NCBI GenBank assembly: GCA_017436705.1 | Contig: JAFSCP010000002.1 | Location: 1 to 55,230 of the forward strand | Origin: Bacillota bacterium | Lineage (GTDB): Bacteria > Bacillota > Clostridia > Peptostreptococcales > Anaerovoracaceae | DNA: 55,230 nucleotides | Direction of reading: 5' to 3' | Shown: piece by piece, positions 1 through 10,125 of the stretch | Numbering within the stretch: the stretch's first letter is position 1 | Layout: the number at the start of each line of letters is the position of its first letter | Notes under the pieces: model-generated | What the model was told of the DNA's origin: nothing | The model's input: only the letters and a program-made list of their open reading frames with translations | Databases searched by the model: none | Made by a program: the position numbers and the translations under genes

Positions 1-805
<805 letters not shown>

Positions 806-1015
806 TTATAGTTCCTGCACTTCTGAAGCTTCGTCACAGTCATCTTCTGGTTCCGGCTGTGGAAATGCAGCGTTCATAGTTTTGTCAGTAGCAGCAATGA
901 GTGCAACTCCTGCCGCAAGGCCTACACCTACAACTTTCAGTAAAGTCTTGGCTACGCCGCCCCCTGTTTTCTTTGTTGCCTTTGCATCGGCCTTAATCAT
1001 TCCTCTTTTCATCAT
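806..1015 (-). CDS. Small membrane-like protein of unknown function
   Basis: A 69-residue protein I do not recognise. It has a basic N-terminus (MMKRGMIKADAKATKK), one glycine/alanine-rich hydrophobic stretch at about residues 18-43 that could cross or lie on the membrane, and an acidic tail (PEPEDDCDEASEVQEL). It starts inside the end of the preceding kinase-like gene (23-nt overlap). AGGAGG lies 4 nt before the first ATG and 7 nt before the second, so position 1012 is an equally good start. The strong ribosome-binding site embedded in another gene argues that it is translated and coupled to that gene. Confidence 0.7.
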   Translation of the reverse strand: MMKRGMIKADAKATKKTGGGVAKTLLKVVGVGLAAGVALIAATDKTMNAAFPQPEPEDDCDEASEVQEL

Positions 1016-1625
1016 AATACCTCCTGTGTTCTACGTATGTTGCAATTAAGTTTGCACATTCTTCTTCTGTAATATAACTACTGTTGATAGCCAGATTATA
1101 ATTTTTGAATTCTCCCCATTTCTGGCCTGTGTGGTAGTTATAGTAGTTCTGGCGGGCCTTGTCAAGAGAAGCGATATGTTCCTTAACCTTGGCAGGGTCA
1201 TCGCCGTATTTTTCTATGGCACGCTTAACTCTGTCTTCATATTCCCCGTAAATAAAGACATTGGTTACACCTGGCATGTCGCGGAGCACGTAGTCTGCGC
1301 AGCGTCCTACAATTACCCCTGACTCGGTTTCACCGATTTCCTTGATTACCTGGAACTGAGCCAGGAAAAGCTTGTCATTAACTGATAATGCGCTGCCGCC
1401 CACACCTTCATTGAAGCTGAGAGCAGAAGCAAGGCTGTAAGCAAAACTGCTCTTTGCCTTCATTTCGGCGCTTTCAATAATTTCTCTGGAGTATCCGCTC
1501 TGTTCTACAGCCAGATCGATGATTTCCTTATCATAAAAAGGAACGTGAAGCTTTTCTGCGAGAAGCTTACCTATAATTCTGCCGCCGCTGCCGTACTCAC
1601 GGCTGATAGTTACTAACTTTTTCAT
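993..1625 (-). CDS. Cytidylate kinase-like family protein
   Basis: A 210-residue P-loop protein of the cytidylate-kinase-like type (the Cytidylate_kin2 family). The nucleotide-binding loop is SREYGSGGRIIGK at about residues 8-20. The family is widespread in Clostridia beside unrelated genes; the true substrate is not established, and it should not be read as the housekeeping Cmk. It starts 18 nt after lysC and overlaps the following 69-codon gene. The overall length is typical of the family. Confidence 0.85.
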   Translation of the reverse strand: MKKLVTISREYGSGGRIIGKLLAEKLHVPFYDKEIIDLAVEQSGYSREIIESAEMKAKSSFAYSLASALSFNEGVGGSALSVNDKLFLAQFQVIKEIGETESGVIVGRCADYVLRDMPGVTNVFIYGEYEDRVKRAIEKYGDDPAKVKEHIASLDKARQNYYNYHTGQKWGEFKNYNLAINSSYITEEECANLIATYVEHRRYYDEKRND

Positions 1626-1643
1626 CTGTTTACCTCCAGTCTT

Positions 1644-2957
1644 CTATTCTACGAATGCGTCGTAGATGGCTCTGATAGCCTTTTCAAAATCTTTATTCTC
1701 AACACCTACTATAATGTTCATTTCGCTTGAACCCTGGTCAATCATTCTGATGTTGATGCCTGCATCAGCAAGAGCTGTGAAAAGTTTTGCTGAAACCCCC
1801 GGTCTTGAAGACATACCGTGACCTACAGTTGCAATGAGGGAGATATCCTCAATTACATCAATGCTGTCAGGACGAAGTCGTGACTGGAACTCTTCCAGCA
1901 CTTCATCCAGTCTGCCGTTAATGGACGAGTCAGCCATAACTACGGAAACTGTGTCGATGCCGCTCGGCAGATGCTCAAAGTTGATATCATAGTCGTCAAG
2001 GATACCAAGGATTCGTCTTACGAAACCACGTTCGCTGCTCATCATGTTCTTATACAGGGCAACTACTGTAAAGTCCTTGCTGCCTGCAATACCCGTGATG
2101 ATGTGCTTTTCGTCACCATCACCTTCTGCCGTAATCAGTGTTCCAGGATCTTCAGGAATGTTGGTATTTCTTATATTGATAGGAACATTGGCCATTCTTG
2201 CAGGGTAAATGGCATCCTCATGCAGAACGCTTGCACCCATGTAGGAAAGTTCTCTCAGTTCCTTGTATGAAATCTTCTGAATCTGCTTAGGGTTCTTTAC
2301 GATTCTCGGATCAGCCATGAGGAAACCTGAAACGTCAGTCCAGTTTTCATATACATCTGCGCCTACTGCTCTTGCAACCAGTGAGCCTGTGATGTCAGAA
2401 CCGCCTCTTGAGAAAGTCCTGATCTGACCGTCAGGTGTGCTGCCGTAGAAACCTGGCAGAACTGCTCTTTCGTGTTTGCTCAGTTCAGCGCGGAGGGCCT
2501 CGTCTGTTTCTTCCATGAGGAGCTTGCCCTTGGAATCGAACCTGATTAAATCTGCTGTATCTACAAAATCATATTCAAGAAAGGCTGCAATAAGAATCGC
2601 ATTCAGATATTCACCTCTTGATGCAATATAGTCAGAAGAAGGGTTGTTCTTCAGATTTTCTTTGATTTCGTCGAAATATTTTAAAAGGTCAACCTTTACG
2701 CCAAGGTTGAGCTGCACTGCCATATATCTGTCTGCCACTACCTGAAAAAGCTGGTCGTAAGGCAGGTTGTGCTCAATGTGGGTCTTGCAGAGGTATAATA
2801 AATCCGTGATTTTATTGTCTCCATCGTATCTTTTGCCCGGTGCGGAAACGACGATGTAACGTCTGTCCGGGTCCTGCTGAATGATTGCCTTAGTCTTTGT
2901 CAGCTGTATGCCGTCAGCAACTGAAGAGCCGCCGAATTTTGCGACTTTTATACCCAT
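1644..2957 (-). CDS. lysC: Aspartate kinase
   Basis: Phosphorylates aspartate, the first step toward lysine, threonine and methionine. The kinase domain begins with KFGGSSV at residues 7-13, with the GGSDITGSLVA segment further in. Two ACT-type regulatory segments fill roughly residues 300-437, so feedback inhibition by an end product is expected. The length of 437 is normal for the monofunctional enzyme. AGGAGG lies 10 nt before the ATG and a consensus promoter is upstream. No lysine riboswitch is seen in the short leader. It is first in the minus-strand operon that continues to metG. Confidence 0.95.
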   Translation of the reverse strand: MGIKVAKFGGSSVADGIQLTKTKAIIQQDPDRRYIVVSAPGKRYDGDNKITDLLYLCKTHIEHNLPYDQLFQVVADRYMAVQLNLGVKVDLLKYFDEIKENLKNNPSSDYIASRGEYLNAILIAAFLEYDFVDTADLIRFDSKGKLLMEETDEALRAELSKHERAVLPGFYGSTPDGQIRTFSRGGSDITGSLVARAVGADVYENWTDVSGFLMADPRIVKNPKQIQKISYKELRELSYMGASVLHEDAIYPARMANVPINIRNTNIPEDPGTLITAEGDGDEKHIITGIAGSKDFTVVALYKNMMSSERGFVRRILGILDDYDINFEHLPSGIDTVSVVMADSSINGRLDEVLEEFQSRLRPDSIDVIEDISLIATVGHGMSSRPGVSAKLFTALADAGINIRMIDQGSSEMNIIVGVENKDFEKAIRAIYDAFVE

Positions 2958-2996
2958 GTCACAAGTACCTCCTGTTAATTTCTTATGTATATTATT

Positions 2997-3025
2997 ATTT
3001 TATTACAAAACATGGCATTTTTCAA
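2997..3025 (-). promoter_or_regulatory. Promoter of the lysC operon
   Basis: On the minus strand, TTGAAA (3020-3025) and TAAAAT (2997-3002) are separated by exactly 17 nt, about 40 nt upstream of the lysC start. This fits a vegetative sigma-A promoter. Confidence 0.65.
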
Positions 3026-3033
3026 TGGTTTTG

Positions 3034-4089
3034 CTAAACCTTCATGTCTGCCTTTTCTGCAATATTTACGGTTCTGAAATATTCCTCTTCAAGAGGAATC
3101 CACCGGCTGCGGAAAACCTCAGCCATTTCATGTCCGTTGCGGACTATAATCCGCTCCATCTGAGTCTCAGGGTCCACATCGGAAAATATTCTCAGGTCAG
3201 CATAATCTCCCAGCTGTGGATGATGACTATATGAACCTTCCACGATGCGCCAATGACCGGCGCTAACCTTTACCGGTTTCTGGTCAAAATCCATGGAGCT
3301 GCAGTCGAATCTCCTGTATGTAAACTCCCTGCTGTCTCTGATGTGAGGCAGTACTTCCTCTGCAAAGCGCTCGTAATGGACATTGCCTCCCGGCTGACTG
3401 AACCGTTCTTCGGTTCTCAGTTCAGGCGGCAGGAAAAAGTCATCCATACGTATAATACTTCCACCGAGAATCAGCCTGAGCTGGCCGGCCATGGTGGTTT
3501 TGCCGCTGGCCGCGCGGCCGTCGATGGCGATGACGGACGGCCGGGCACTGGTCCCCAGTGCCGCTGCTTTTTCCAGCACAGGCAGGATGCGGACAAAGCA
3601 GCGCGCGGCCAGCCTGTAGGCCGGCTTTTCTGCTTGTCTGTAGCCTTCGCTGTGATGAACAGCCCTTACGCCATCTCTCATATATTCTTTTATATATGCG
3701 TTCCACTCGTCATATGTGAAATCAAGCCATCCCCCGGATACAGCTTCGTCAGCCTGCTTCAGATATGCCGCGAAAACATCATCACTGTCTTTCCAGCCTC
3801 CGGCTGACAAAACAAAAATTTTAAGCAGCCAGTCTGAAGGCAGGCCTTTGGCTTTCCACGCTGCCAGATTCACTCTGCACATATCTTCTGATATGTCTTC
3901 AACTAAAGGAATTCTGGCATCTGCCGGCACCCTTTCAAGTTCCTGAATCAGGTATTCTCTTGCTTTTTCCACATCTGCAAGCAGATGCTCTGCCCCGAAT
4001 GCAGCCTGATATGCCATCTTCACAGCATCCTGCGGCTCCATTGCCGGATGAAGCTCGCCCTGCTCACGCAGATAATCTTTAAAATCCAT
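3034..4089 (-). CDS. Uridine-kinase-like P-loop protein with an extra N-terminal domain
   Basis: 351 residues in two parts. The C-terminal part (about 180-351) is a P-loop kinase of the uridine kinase / phosphoribulokinase type, with Walker A GRAASGKT and a following RMDDFFLP segment that matches the substrate side of such kinases. The N-terminal ~170 residues are an alpha-helical-looking, Trp- and Glu-rich domain I cannot name. It follows the ECF S-component gene by 9 nt, which suggests that the imported compound is the substrate phosphorylated here. That link is inference. The substrate is unknown, and uridine is only the nearest-family guess. Confidence 0.75.
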   Translation of the reverse strand: MDFKDYLREQGELHPAMEPQDAVKMAYQAAFGAEHLLADVEKAREYLIQELERVPADARIPLVEDISEDMCRVNLAAWKAKGLPSDWLLKIFVLSAGGWKDSDDVFAAYLKQADEAVSGGWLDFTYDEWNAYIKEYMRDGVRAVHHSEGYRQAEKPAYRLAARCFVRILPVLEKAAALGTSARPSVIAIDGRAASGKTTMAGQLRLILGGSIIRMDDFFLPPELRTEERFSQPGGNVHYERFAEEVLPHIRDSREFTYRRFDCSSMDFDQKPVKVSAGHWRIVEGSYSHHPQLGDYADLRIFSDVDPETQMERIIVRNGHEMAEVFRSRWIPLEEEYFRTVNIAEKADMKV

Positions 4090-4098
4090 CCTATACCC

Positions 4099-4623
4099 TT
4101 ATACTCTTTCTCTTTTTACTGCCATTACAATTACCGGAATCAGAATTAACTGCAGGATTATTCCCGGAATTGCTTCCAGCAACGCGCCTCCAATAAAGAG
4201 GCTCCATGTAAATTCGCTCTGTGTGACTCCCGCAATAATCATTCTTGCCGCGCCCCAAACCACTCTTCCTGCAATCATTGCAGTTATAAGGGAAATGTAT
4301 ATTCCTGCTTTTTTCTTCGGAAGCAGTCTGTACATCAGTGCTGCGACTGCACCGTATGTGGCCATTTCAAACGCCATGGCAATACCAAATGGCATGGGCG
4401 GCATTGAAAACAGCGCGAATCTGATAAACGGTGCCATAAATCCCACGAGAGCTGCCCACTGCCAGCTGCACACATATGCGCATATCAGCACCGGAATGTG
4501 CATCGGACAAAGCATGGCTCCGATGGCCGGAATCTGCCCTGTGAAGAAAGGCAGTACAAGCGCCACTGCCAGACACAGTGATGCAATAGTCATATCTCTG
4601 ATTACTGTTCTGAAATTGTTCAT
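4099..4623 (-). CDS. ECF transporter S component (substrate unknown)
   Basis: A 174-residue very hydrophobic protein with about five or six membrane helices and the small-residue-rich N-terminal helix typical of S components of energy-coupling factor vitamin transporters. The segment CPMHIPVLICAYVCS followed by a GFMAPFIRFALF helix is characteristic of a family annotated only as ECF S component. The shared EcfA/A'/T energising module is not in this window. Directly downstream is the P-loop kinase, so uptake followed by phosphorylation is a reasonable guess. No riboswitch I recognise is in the 67-nt leader, which does contain a small ACCGGC-AGAA-GCCGGT hairpin. Confidence 0.8.
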   Translation of the reverse strand: MNNFRTVIRDMTIASLCLAVALVLPFFTGQIPAIGAMLCPMHIPVLICAYVCSWQWAALVGFMAPFIRFALFSMPPMPFGIAMAFEMATYGAVAALMYRLLPKKKAGIYISLITAMIAGRVVWGAARMIIAGVTQSEFTWSLFIGGALLEAIPGIILQLILIPVIVMAVKRERV

Positions 4624-4690
4624 TATTTAATTTTCCTTTCCAAAAAGCAAAGGCCTTCTGGCGTATATATTACCGGCTTCTGCCGGTCAG

Positions 4691-5191
4691 TTACTTTTTA
4701 TTGCGGCGGGCTTCATCTCTCATGCGCTTCAGCTGTTCAATGAGCTCCTCATCAAGATTTTCCCTTGCCTCGTTTATATCCTCTTCACTGTCCAGATCCA
4801 CCAGCTGTGTTATCCAGACCATGTCCTTGTACCAGCTGCTTGTGATCCGTTCCATGATGATTGTGTTGCATGCTGCAGCCTTTTCCCCTGCACTGATGAG
4901 ATATATTCTGATGATAAGGCCTGTCTTGAGGCTCTTGATTTCAAAAGAATGTCTGCTGAATCCCCTTGCTTTCAGCACTGCCCCAAGGTCCAGGGCCACA
5001 TGTTCGCACATGATGGTTCTGCGGGCGTTATCGCATATGAAAATATAGATGGACCCTGCTATTGAGCCCAGAGCCAATGCCCACATGTATCCCAGCCGCG
5101 GTTCCACAAAGAGATACATTACCACTGCCAGAACCGGCCCGAGCCATTTCAGTCTGCCTAATAATGTAAGATTCTTTTTAACCTGTTCCAT
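4691..5191 (-). CDS. Hypothetical two-helix membrane protein
   Basis: I do not recognise this protein. From the chosen start it has 166 residues: a short basic head, two hydrophobic helices (about residues 14-50), then a soluble domain ending in a charged Glu/Arg-rich helix. Starting at the Met in MEQVKK (5191) is favoured because GGAGG lies 12 nt upstream; an upstream ATG at 5218 has no ribosome-binding site. It precedes the ECF S component by 67 nt on the same strand and may be co-transcribed with it. Confidence 0.6.
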   Translation of the reverse strand: MEQVKKNLTLLGRLKWLGPVLAVVMYLFVEPRLGYMWALALGSIAGSIYIFICDNARRTIMCEHVALDLGAVLKARGFSRHSFEIKSLKTGLIIRIYLISAGEKAAACNTIIMERITSSWYKDMVWITQLVDLDSEEDINEARENLDEELIEQLKRMRDEARRNKK

Positions 5192-5282
5192 GTTTTTCTC
5201 GTTCCTCCAAAATTCCATAATAATTTATTATATAATTAAATTGTCATATTTTCAATGATATCTTTTATTTTATGCCAAAAGG

Positions 5283-5291
5283 TGATATAAT
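5283..5291 (+). promoter_or_regulatory. Putative extended -10 promoter of deoC
   Basis: TGATATAAT is an extended -10 element (TGn-TATAAT) about 40 nt upstream of the deoC start. No good -35 hexamer is present at the right distance. Confidence 0.45.
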
Positions 5292-5330
5292 GTTTTTATC
5301 TATTTCCACAATACCCTAAGGAGGCATTCT

Positions 5331-6005
5331 ATGAAATTATCAAAACCGCTCAATAAATATTTTGATCATACAATTCTCAAGCCTGAAGCGACTTCCGCAC
5401 AGGTGGAAAAGCTCTGCGCAGAAGCCAGAGAATACGACTTTTACTCAGTATGCGTAAATTCCTGCTACGTTGGTCAGTGCGCTGATGCACTCAGGGGCAC
5501 AGATGTCAAAGTCTGTGCAGTTGTAGGTTTCCCTCTCGGTGCATGTACTACTGCAACCAAGGTTTTTGAAACTGAAGAAGCATGTAAGGACGGTGCCGGC
5601 GAAATCGACATGGTTCTCAACGTGGGTGTTTTCAAAGACGGCCGTTATGACTACATCCGCGACGATATCTACGCAGTTGTTGAAGCTGCCGGCAAGTACA
5701 ACGCCATCGTAAAGGTTATCCTTGAAACATGCCTTCTTTCACCTGCAGAAATCGAAGAAGCCTGCAAGCTTTCCAAGGAAGCCGGTGCTCACTTCGTAAA
5801 GACTTCCACAGGTTTTGGCAGCGGCGGTGCAACTGCTGAAGATGTTGCTCTCATGAAAAAGACTGTTGGCCCTGACACTCAGGTAAAAGCCAGCGGCGGC
5901 ATCAGAGACTATGACACATGTATGGCAATGATTGAAGCTGGCGCAGACAGAATCGGCGCAAGCGCATCAGTTGCAATCATGGAAAAATACAAAGAAACTC
6001 TTTAA
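5331..6005 (+). CDS. deoC: Deoxyribose-phosphate aldolase
   Basis: Cleaves 2-deoxyribose 5-phosphate to glyceraldehyde 3-phosphate and acetaldehyde in deoxynucleoside salvage. At 224 residues it has normal length. The Schiff-base lysine is Lys157 in HFVKTSTGF, with the second lysine in KASGGIR (Lys186) and the proton-relay Asp93 in [16 protein letters not shown] lies just before the ATG. The gene stands alone; no deoA, deoB or nucleoside phosphorylase is beside it. It ends at a strong intrinsic terminator. Confidence 0.96.
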   Translation: MKLSKPLNKYFDHTILKPEATSAQVEKLCAEAREYDFYSVCVNSCYVGQCADALRGTDVKVCAVVGFPLGACTTATKVFETEEACKDGAGEIDMVLNVGVFKDGRYDYIRDDIYAVVEAAGKYNAIVKVILETCLLSPAEIEEACKLSKEAGAHFVKTSTGFGSGGATAEDVALMKKTVGPDTQVKASGGIRDYDTCMAMIEAGADRIGASASVAIMEKYKETL

Positions 6006-6026
6006 ACTTAAATTCTGCGTTCATAT

Positions 6027-6060
6027 GACTGCCTGGCCTTACCCGCCGGGCAGTTTTTTT
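6027..6060 (+). terminator. Intrinsic terminator of deoC
   Basis: Stem ctgcctgg / ccgggcag (one G-U pair) around a short loop, followed by seven T. Confidence 0.85.
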
Positions 6061-6075
6061 ATTGCCGGACCAACG

Positions 6076-6100
6076 AAAAAAGGCAGTATGACACTGCCTT
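6076..6100 (-). terminator. Intrinsic terminator of the MATE pair
   Basis: On the minus strand a perfect 8-bp stem (aaggcagt / actgcctt) is followed by a T-run. It begins at the stop codon of the last MATE gene. Confidence 0.8.
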
Positions 6101-7466
6101 ATTCCAACCTTTCCGTCTTCTGGCCGGTCCAGTTGACTTTTTTCATATAAATTACCAGAATCATCAGGGAAAGTATCCAGGATGCGGGATACATGGCGAT
6201 AAGGCTGGTGAATGTGTACGGAACAAACTCAGTTGCTTTGAGCACCACCATCCAGAGGATTCTGAAAATACAGAAAGCTCCCACTGATGACAGCATTGCT
6301 ATAACGGTACGGCCTGCACCTGTCAGAGCACCTGCCATGGTGTTGTAAATTGCAAAGAGCCAGTAAAACGGCATGAACATTATAATAGAAATCACGCCAT
6401 ACTGAACCACGCCGGGTTCGCTGTTAAATATTGAAATTATAGGATTTGCAGTCAGCATAATCAGAAAACCTGCGGTCACTGAGTAGAAGGCACTGACTTT
6501 GATGGCCAGTTTCAGCCCATCATACACTCTGCCGAACTTTCCTGCGCCGATGTTCTGCCCAGTAAAGGTAGATGCTGCTATACCTATGCTCATAAGCGGC
6601 ATCCACATGAAACCGTCCACTCTGAGATAAGCAGAATATCCAGCCACTGCATCGGAACCGAAACTGTTGATACCTGTCTGCACAAAGATGTTCGCAAGGC
6701 AGCGCACAACACCCTGTATGGATGACGGCACACCAATGCTTAGTATTCTTGCTGCTGAGGCCTTGTTGATTCTCAGCTGTTTCAGGTCCACTCCGTAAAT
6801 CTGCTCTTTACATCTGCAAAGGTAGGTTATGGAGCATACGCAGCTAAGAAGCTGGCTGAGCACTGTTGCAAAGGCTGCACCGAAAATGCCCCATCTGAAT
6901 ACCATTACAAAAATCAGGTCCAGTACGATATTAACTGCCGAAGCAATTATCAGATACAGGAGAGAACGCCGTGAATTGCCCACCGCATTGAGAATGCCCG
7001 AGGTCATGTTGAAAAGTACCGTAAAGAGCAGTCCTGCGAAATAAACACGCATGTAGGTTGTTCCGGGGGCGATTACGTCTTCCGGCATCTGAATCCACCT
7101 CATCAGGCTCGGTACCAGGATCAGACCGATGATTTCAAGCACCAGCCCCAGGACAAAAGCGATGGAGATTGTTGTATGCACTGCGGTTTTCAGATCCTTT
7201 TCGCGCTGCGCACCGAAGAGCTGGGAAATCACAACCCCGGCTCCTGCCGATGCTCCGGCACAGAGATTGAGAACCAGAGCGATTATAGGGTCACAGGCAC
7301 CGATTGCCGCCAGGGCTTCTTTGCCAACAACCTTTCCCACTACAATTGAGTCAACCGTGCTGTATAATTGTTGAAAAAAGTTTCCGAAGAGGAGCGGGAT
7401 GCAGAAAAGCACCATGGCTTTCCAGATGACCCCTTCGGTCATACTTGTTGATAATTTGCGTTCCAT
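6099..7466 (-). CDS. MATE family efflux transporter (copy 1)
   Basis: A 455-residue, roughly 12-helix inner-membrane transporter of the multidrug and toxic compound extrusion family, expected to export organic compounds against a Na+ or H+ gradient. The N-terminal half shows the repeated MATE pattern (GNFFQQLYSTVDSIVVG, then GAGVVISQLFGA), and the second half repeats it with GIAASTFTGQNIGAG. It lies 7 nt after a close paralogue in the same orientation, a clear tandem duplication. No terminator separates the pair from metK, so it may share the SAM-riboswitch transcript. The substrate cannot be read from sequence. Confidence 0.93.
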   Translation of the reverse strand: MERKLSTSMTEGVIWKAMVLFCIPLLFGNFFQQLYSTVDSIVVGKVVGKEALAAIGACDPIIALVLNLCAGASAGAGVVISQLFGAQREKDLKTAVHTTISIAFVLGLVLEIIGLILVPSLMRWIQMPEDVIAPGTTYMRVYFAGLLFTVLFNMTSGILNAVGNSRRSLLYLIIASAVNIVLDLIFVMVFRWGIFGAAFATVLSQLLSCVCSITYLCRCKEQIYGVDLKQLRINKASAARILSIGVPSSIQGVVRCLANIFVQTGINSFGSDAVAGYSAYLRVDGFMWMPLMSIGIAASTFTGQNIGAGKFGRVYDGLKLAIKVSAFYSVTAGFLIMLTANPIISIFNSEPGVVQYGVISIIMFMPFYWLFAIYNTMAGALTGAGRTVIAMLSSVGAFCIFRILWMVVLKATEFVPYTFTSLIAMYPASWILSLMILVIYMKKVNWTGQKTERLE

Positions 7467-7473
7467 ATTTTTC

Positions 7474-8826
7474 TTAGATTCTGTTATTTCTGATTCCCAT
7501 CCAGTCTGCTTTCCACATGTAAATCATCACTGCTGCCATGGCAACAATCCATGTTGCAGGGAAGACGATACACATGAATTCCAGGAAGCCAAACTTCATG
7601 GAAGTCGCAATCCAGAGCATAACGATTCTCATTGCACACATTGTAGCGATTGAAATCACCATAGATACGAAAGTTTTGCCTGCGCCGTTGATGGTTCCGC
7701 ACAGTGTGTTGTAAACGGAGAACACCCAGTAAAGCGGAATATAGCCCCACAGAGTCAGCACGCCGTAGTGGATAACTTCCGGATTATCGTTGAAGATTCC
7801 GATAAGCGGATATCTTAAAATGATAATCAGAATACTGAATGCGATAGTAAAAACCGCACTGGCAGCACCGGAAACCCATGCACCTTTTTTTGCACGGTCA
7901 AACTGGCCCGCACCGATATTCTGGCCTGTAAAAGTAGACGCCGCCATACCCAGGCTCATGAGCGGAAGCCACAGAATATTGTCCACTCTCAGATACGCCG
8001 CATACCCTGCAACTGCCAGAGAACCGAAACCGTTGATTCCGGCCTGAACCACAATATTGGCAAAGCAGCGCACCATGTTCTGCATTGCGGTAGGAATGCC
8101 CAGGCTGAAAATCTTAAGTGAAACACCTTTGTCAGCGCGGAGCAGTTTCAGGTCAAGTCTGTACATAGGGTCATCACATCTTACCAGGAAAGTGATAGCA
8201 CATACGCATGTGAAGGCCTGGCTGATAAGTGTGGCAAAGGCCGCACCGAAGATTCCCCACCGGAACACAATTACGAAAATCAGGTCCAGAATAATATTCA
8301 TCACCGAAGCGATACTCAGGTAAATCATATTCATCTTGGAATTGCCCACGGCATTGAGGATTCCCGCCGCCATATTGAACACCAGGGTAAAGACCATACC
8401 ACTGAAATATGTACGCAGGTAAATGGTTGCCTGCTGAACCACGTCTTCAGGGGTATTTATCCACTTCAGCACAAGCGGTGTCAGAAGTACGGTGGTCACC
8501 TGAATTATTATGCCAAGAATAACCCCGATGGAGATTGTGGTATGAACAGCTTTTTTCAGCTCAGTTTCATTTTTTGCACCGTAGTACTGTGAAATAACAA
8601 CTCCAGCACCGCCGGAGGCCCCTGCGCAAAGTCCGATTACCAGTGAAATAACCGGATCGCACACGCCCACTGCCGCAAGAGCAGTTTCTCCGACCAGCCT
8701 GCCCACGATAATTGAGTCAACTGTGCTGTATAAATATTGGAAAATATTCCCGAAAATAAGGGGAATACAGAAAAGAAGCATTTTCTTCCAAATGCTTCCT
8801 TCCGTCATAGATGTTTTATAGTCCAT
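7474..8826 (-). CDS. MATE family efflux transporter (copy 2)
   Basis: A 450-residue paralogue of the neighbouring MATE gene, visibly similar along its whole length: both begin TSMTEGxIWKxMxLFCIPL and share the ALAAxGxCDP segment. About 12 membrane helices are expected. It starts 24 nt after the metK stop, too close for a separate promoter and with no intrinsic terminator between. The simplest reading is a metK-MATE-MATE transcript under the SAM-I riboswitch. Substrate unknown. Confidence 0.93.
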   Translation of the reverse strand: MDYKTSMTEGSIWKKMLLFCIPLIFGNIFQYLYSTVDSIIVGRLVGETALAAVGVCDPVISLVIGLCAGASGGAGVVISQYYGAKNETELKKAVHTTISIGVILGIIIQVTTVLLTPLVLKWINTPEDVVQQATIYLRTYFSGMVFTLVFNMAAGILNAVGNSKMNMIYLSIASVMNIILDLIFVIVFRWGIFGAAFATLISQAFTCVCAITFLVRCDDPMYRLDLKLLRADKGVSLKIFSLGIPTAMQNMVRCFANIVVQAGINGFGSLAVAGYAAYLRVDNILWLPLMSLGMAASTFTGQNIGAGQFDRAKKGAWVSGAASAVFTIAFSILIIILRYPLIGIFNDNPEVIHYGVLTLWGYIPLYWVFSVYNTLCGTINGAGKTFVSMVISIATMCAMRIVMLWIATSMKFGFLEFMCIVFPATWIVAMAAVMIYMWKADWMGIRNNRI

Positions 8827-8850
8827 GATTTGCCTCGAAAAAATCTGAGA

Positions 8851-10035
8851 TTAAAGCCCTGCCTGTTCCTTTAATGCAGCAGCCTTGTCAGTGTGTTCCC
8901 ATGGAAGGTCCACGTCAGTTCTGCCGAAGTGACCGTAAGCTGCAGTCTGTCTGTAGATAGGTCTTCTTAATCCTAAGTCTCTGATGATTGCTGCCGGTCT
9001 TAAGTCGAAGTTCTTTTCAACCAGCTCAGCGATCTTTTCGTCTTCAATCTTGCCTGTGCCGAAAGTATCAACAAGGATGGATACTGGCTTTGCAACGCCG
9101 ATAGCATAAGCAAGCTGGATTTCGCACTTGTCAGCAAGTCCTGCTGCAACTACGTTCTTTGCTGCCCATCTTGCTGCATATGTAGCGGAACGGTCAACCT
9201 TTGTAGGGTCCTTACCGGAGAAAGCGCCGCCGCCGTGGCGTGCATATCCGCCGTAAGTATCTACGATGATTTTACGGCCTGTTAAGCCGGAGTCGCCATG
9301 TGGTCCGCCGATTACGAAACGGCCTGTAGGGTTTGTGAAGTACTTTGTTTCTTCGTCAAGAAGCTCTGCAGGGATAACAGGAAGAATTACGTGCTTCATA
9401 AGGTCTTCTCTGATCTGCTGCTGTGTTGCTTCAGGGTTGTGCTGTGTGGAAATGAGCACTGTGTCAACTCTCTTAACCTGGTTGCCGTCGTATTCCACAG
9501 TTACCTGTGTCTTGCCGTCCGGTCTCAGGTAAGGGATTGTGCCGTCCTTACGGACATCTGCAAGTCTCTTTGCCAGCTTGTGTGCAAGGGAGATAGGCAT
9601 TGGCATAAGTTCAGGAGTTTCGTTGCACGCAAAACCGAACATGATACCCTGGTCACCTGCACCGATAGTGTCAATCTGGTCGTCTAAAGTACCTTCTTTG
9701 TATTCAAGAGCCTTGTCTACGCCCATAGCGATATCGCCGGACTGTTCGTCGATTGCGGAAAGCACTGCGCAGGTGTTTCCGTCGAAACCGTATTCGCCCT
9801 TGTCATAACCGATATCCAGGATAACCTGTCTTACGATTTTAGGAATATCTACGTAGCTGTTAGTGGTGATTTCACCCATAACCATTGCATATCCTGTAGT
9901 TGTAGTTGTTTCAGCAGCAACTCTGCCATATGGGTCCTGTTCGAAAATTGCGTCCAGGATTGCGTCGGAAATCTGGTCGCAGACTTTGTCAGGATGGCCT
10001 TCAGTTACTGATTCGGATGTGAATAATCTTCTCAT
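8851..10035 (-). CDS. metK: S-adenosylmethionine synthetase
   Basis: Makes S-adenosylmethionine from methionine and ATP. The 394-residue protein has the N-terminal [13 protein letters not shown] motif (residues 13-25), the [10 protein letters not shown] signature, and the glycine-rich [16 protein letters not shown] loop. All three domains are complete. It is preceded on the minus strand by a SAM-I riboswitch with a terminator, so high SAM should shut it off. Downstream, 24 nt away, are two MATE transporters. Confidence 0.98.
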   Translation of the reverse strand: MRRLFTSESVTEGHPDKVCDQISDAILDAIFEQDPYGRVAAETTTTTGYAMVMGEITTNSYVDIPKIVRQVILDIGYDKGEYGFDGNTCAVLSAIDEQSGDIAMGVDKALEYKEGTLDDQIDTIGAGDQGIMFGFACNETPELMPMPISLAHKLAKRLADVRKDGTIPYLRPDGKTQVTVEYDGNQVKRVDTVLISTQHNPEATQQQIREDLMKHVILPVIPAELLDEETKYFTNPTGRFVIGGPHGDSGLTGRKIIVDTYGGYARHGGGAFSGKDPTKVDRSATYAARWAAKNVVAAGLADKCEIQLAYAIGVAKPVSILVDTFGTGKIEDEKIAELVEKNFDLRPAAIIRDLGLRRPIYRQTAAYGHFGRTDVDLPWEHTDKAAALKEQAGL

Positions 10036-10065
10036 TGCTGTCTCATTTTCCTTTCTTTGGTGTCA

Positions 10066-10099
10066 TAAATTAAAATAACCTCTCGGTGAAAGAGAGGTC
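10066..10099 (-). terminator. Riboswitch-controlled terminator upstream of metK
   Basis: On the minus strand the stem cctctc / gagagg, extendable to nine pairs with one G-U, is followed by a T-rich run. It lies between the SAM-I aptamer and the metK start and serves as the expression platform. Confidence 0.75.
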
Positions 10100-10125
10100 A
10101 CAGTGATTTCGTATAAAAATCTTTT

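Noticed and set aside
2958-3033. Lysine riboswitch before lysC
   Set aside because: The leader is too short and lacks the known core; only a promoter and ribosome-binding site fit.
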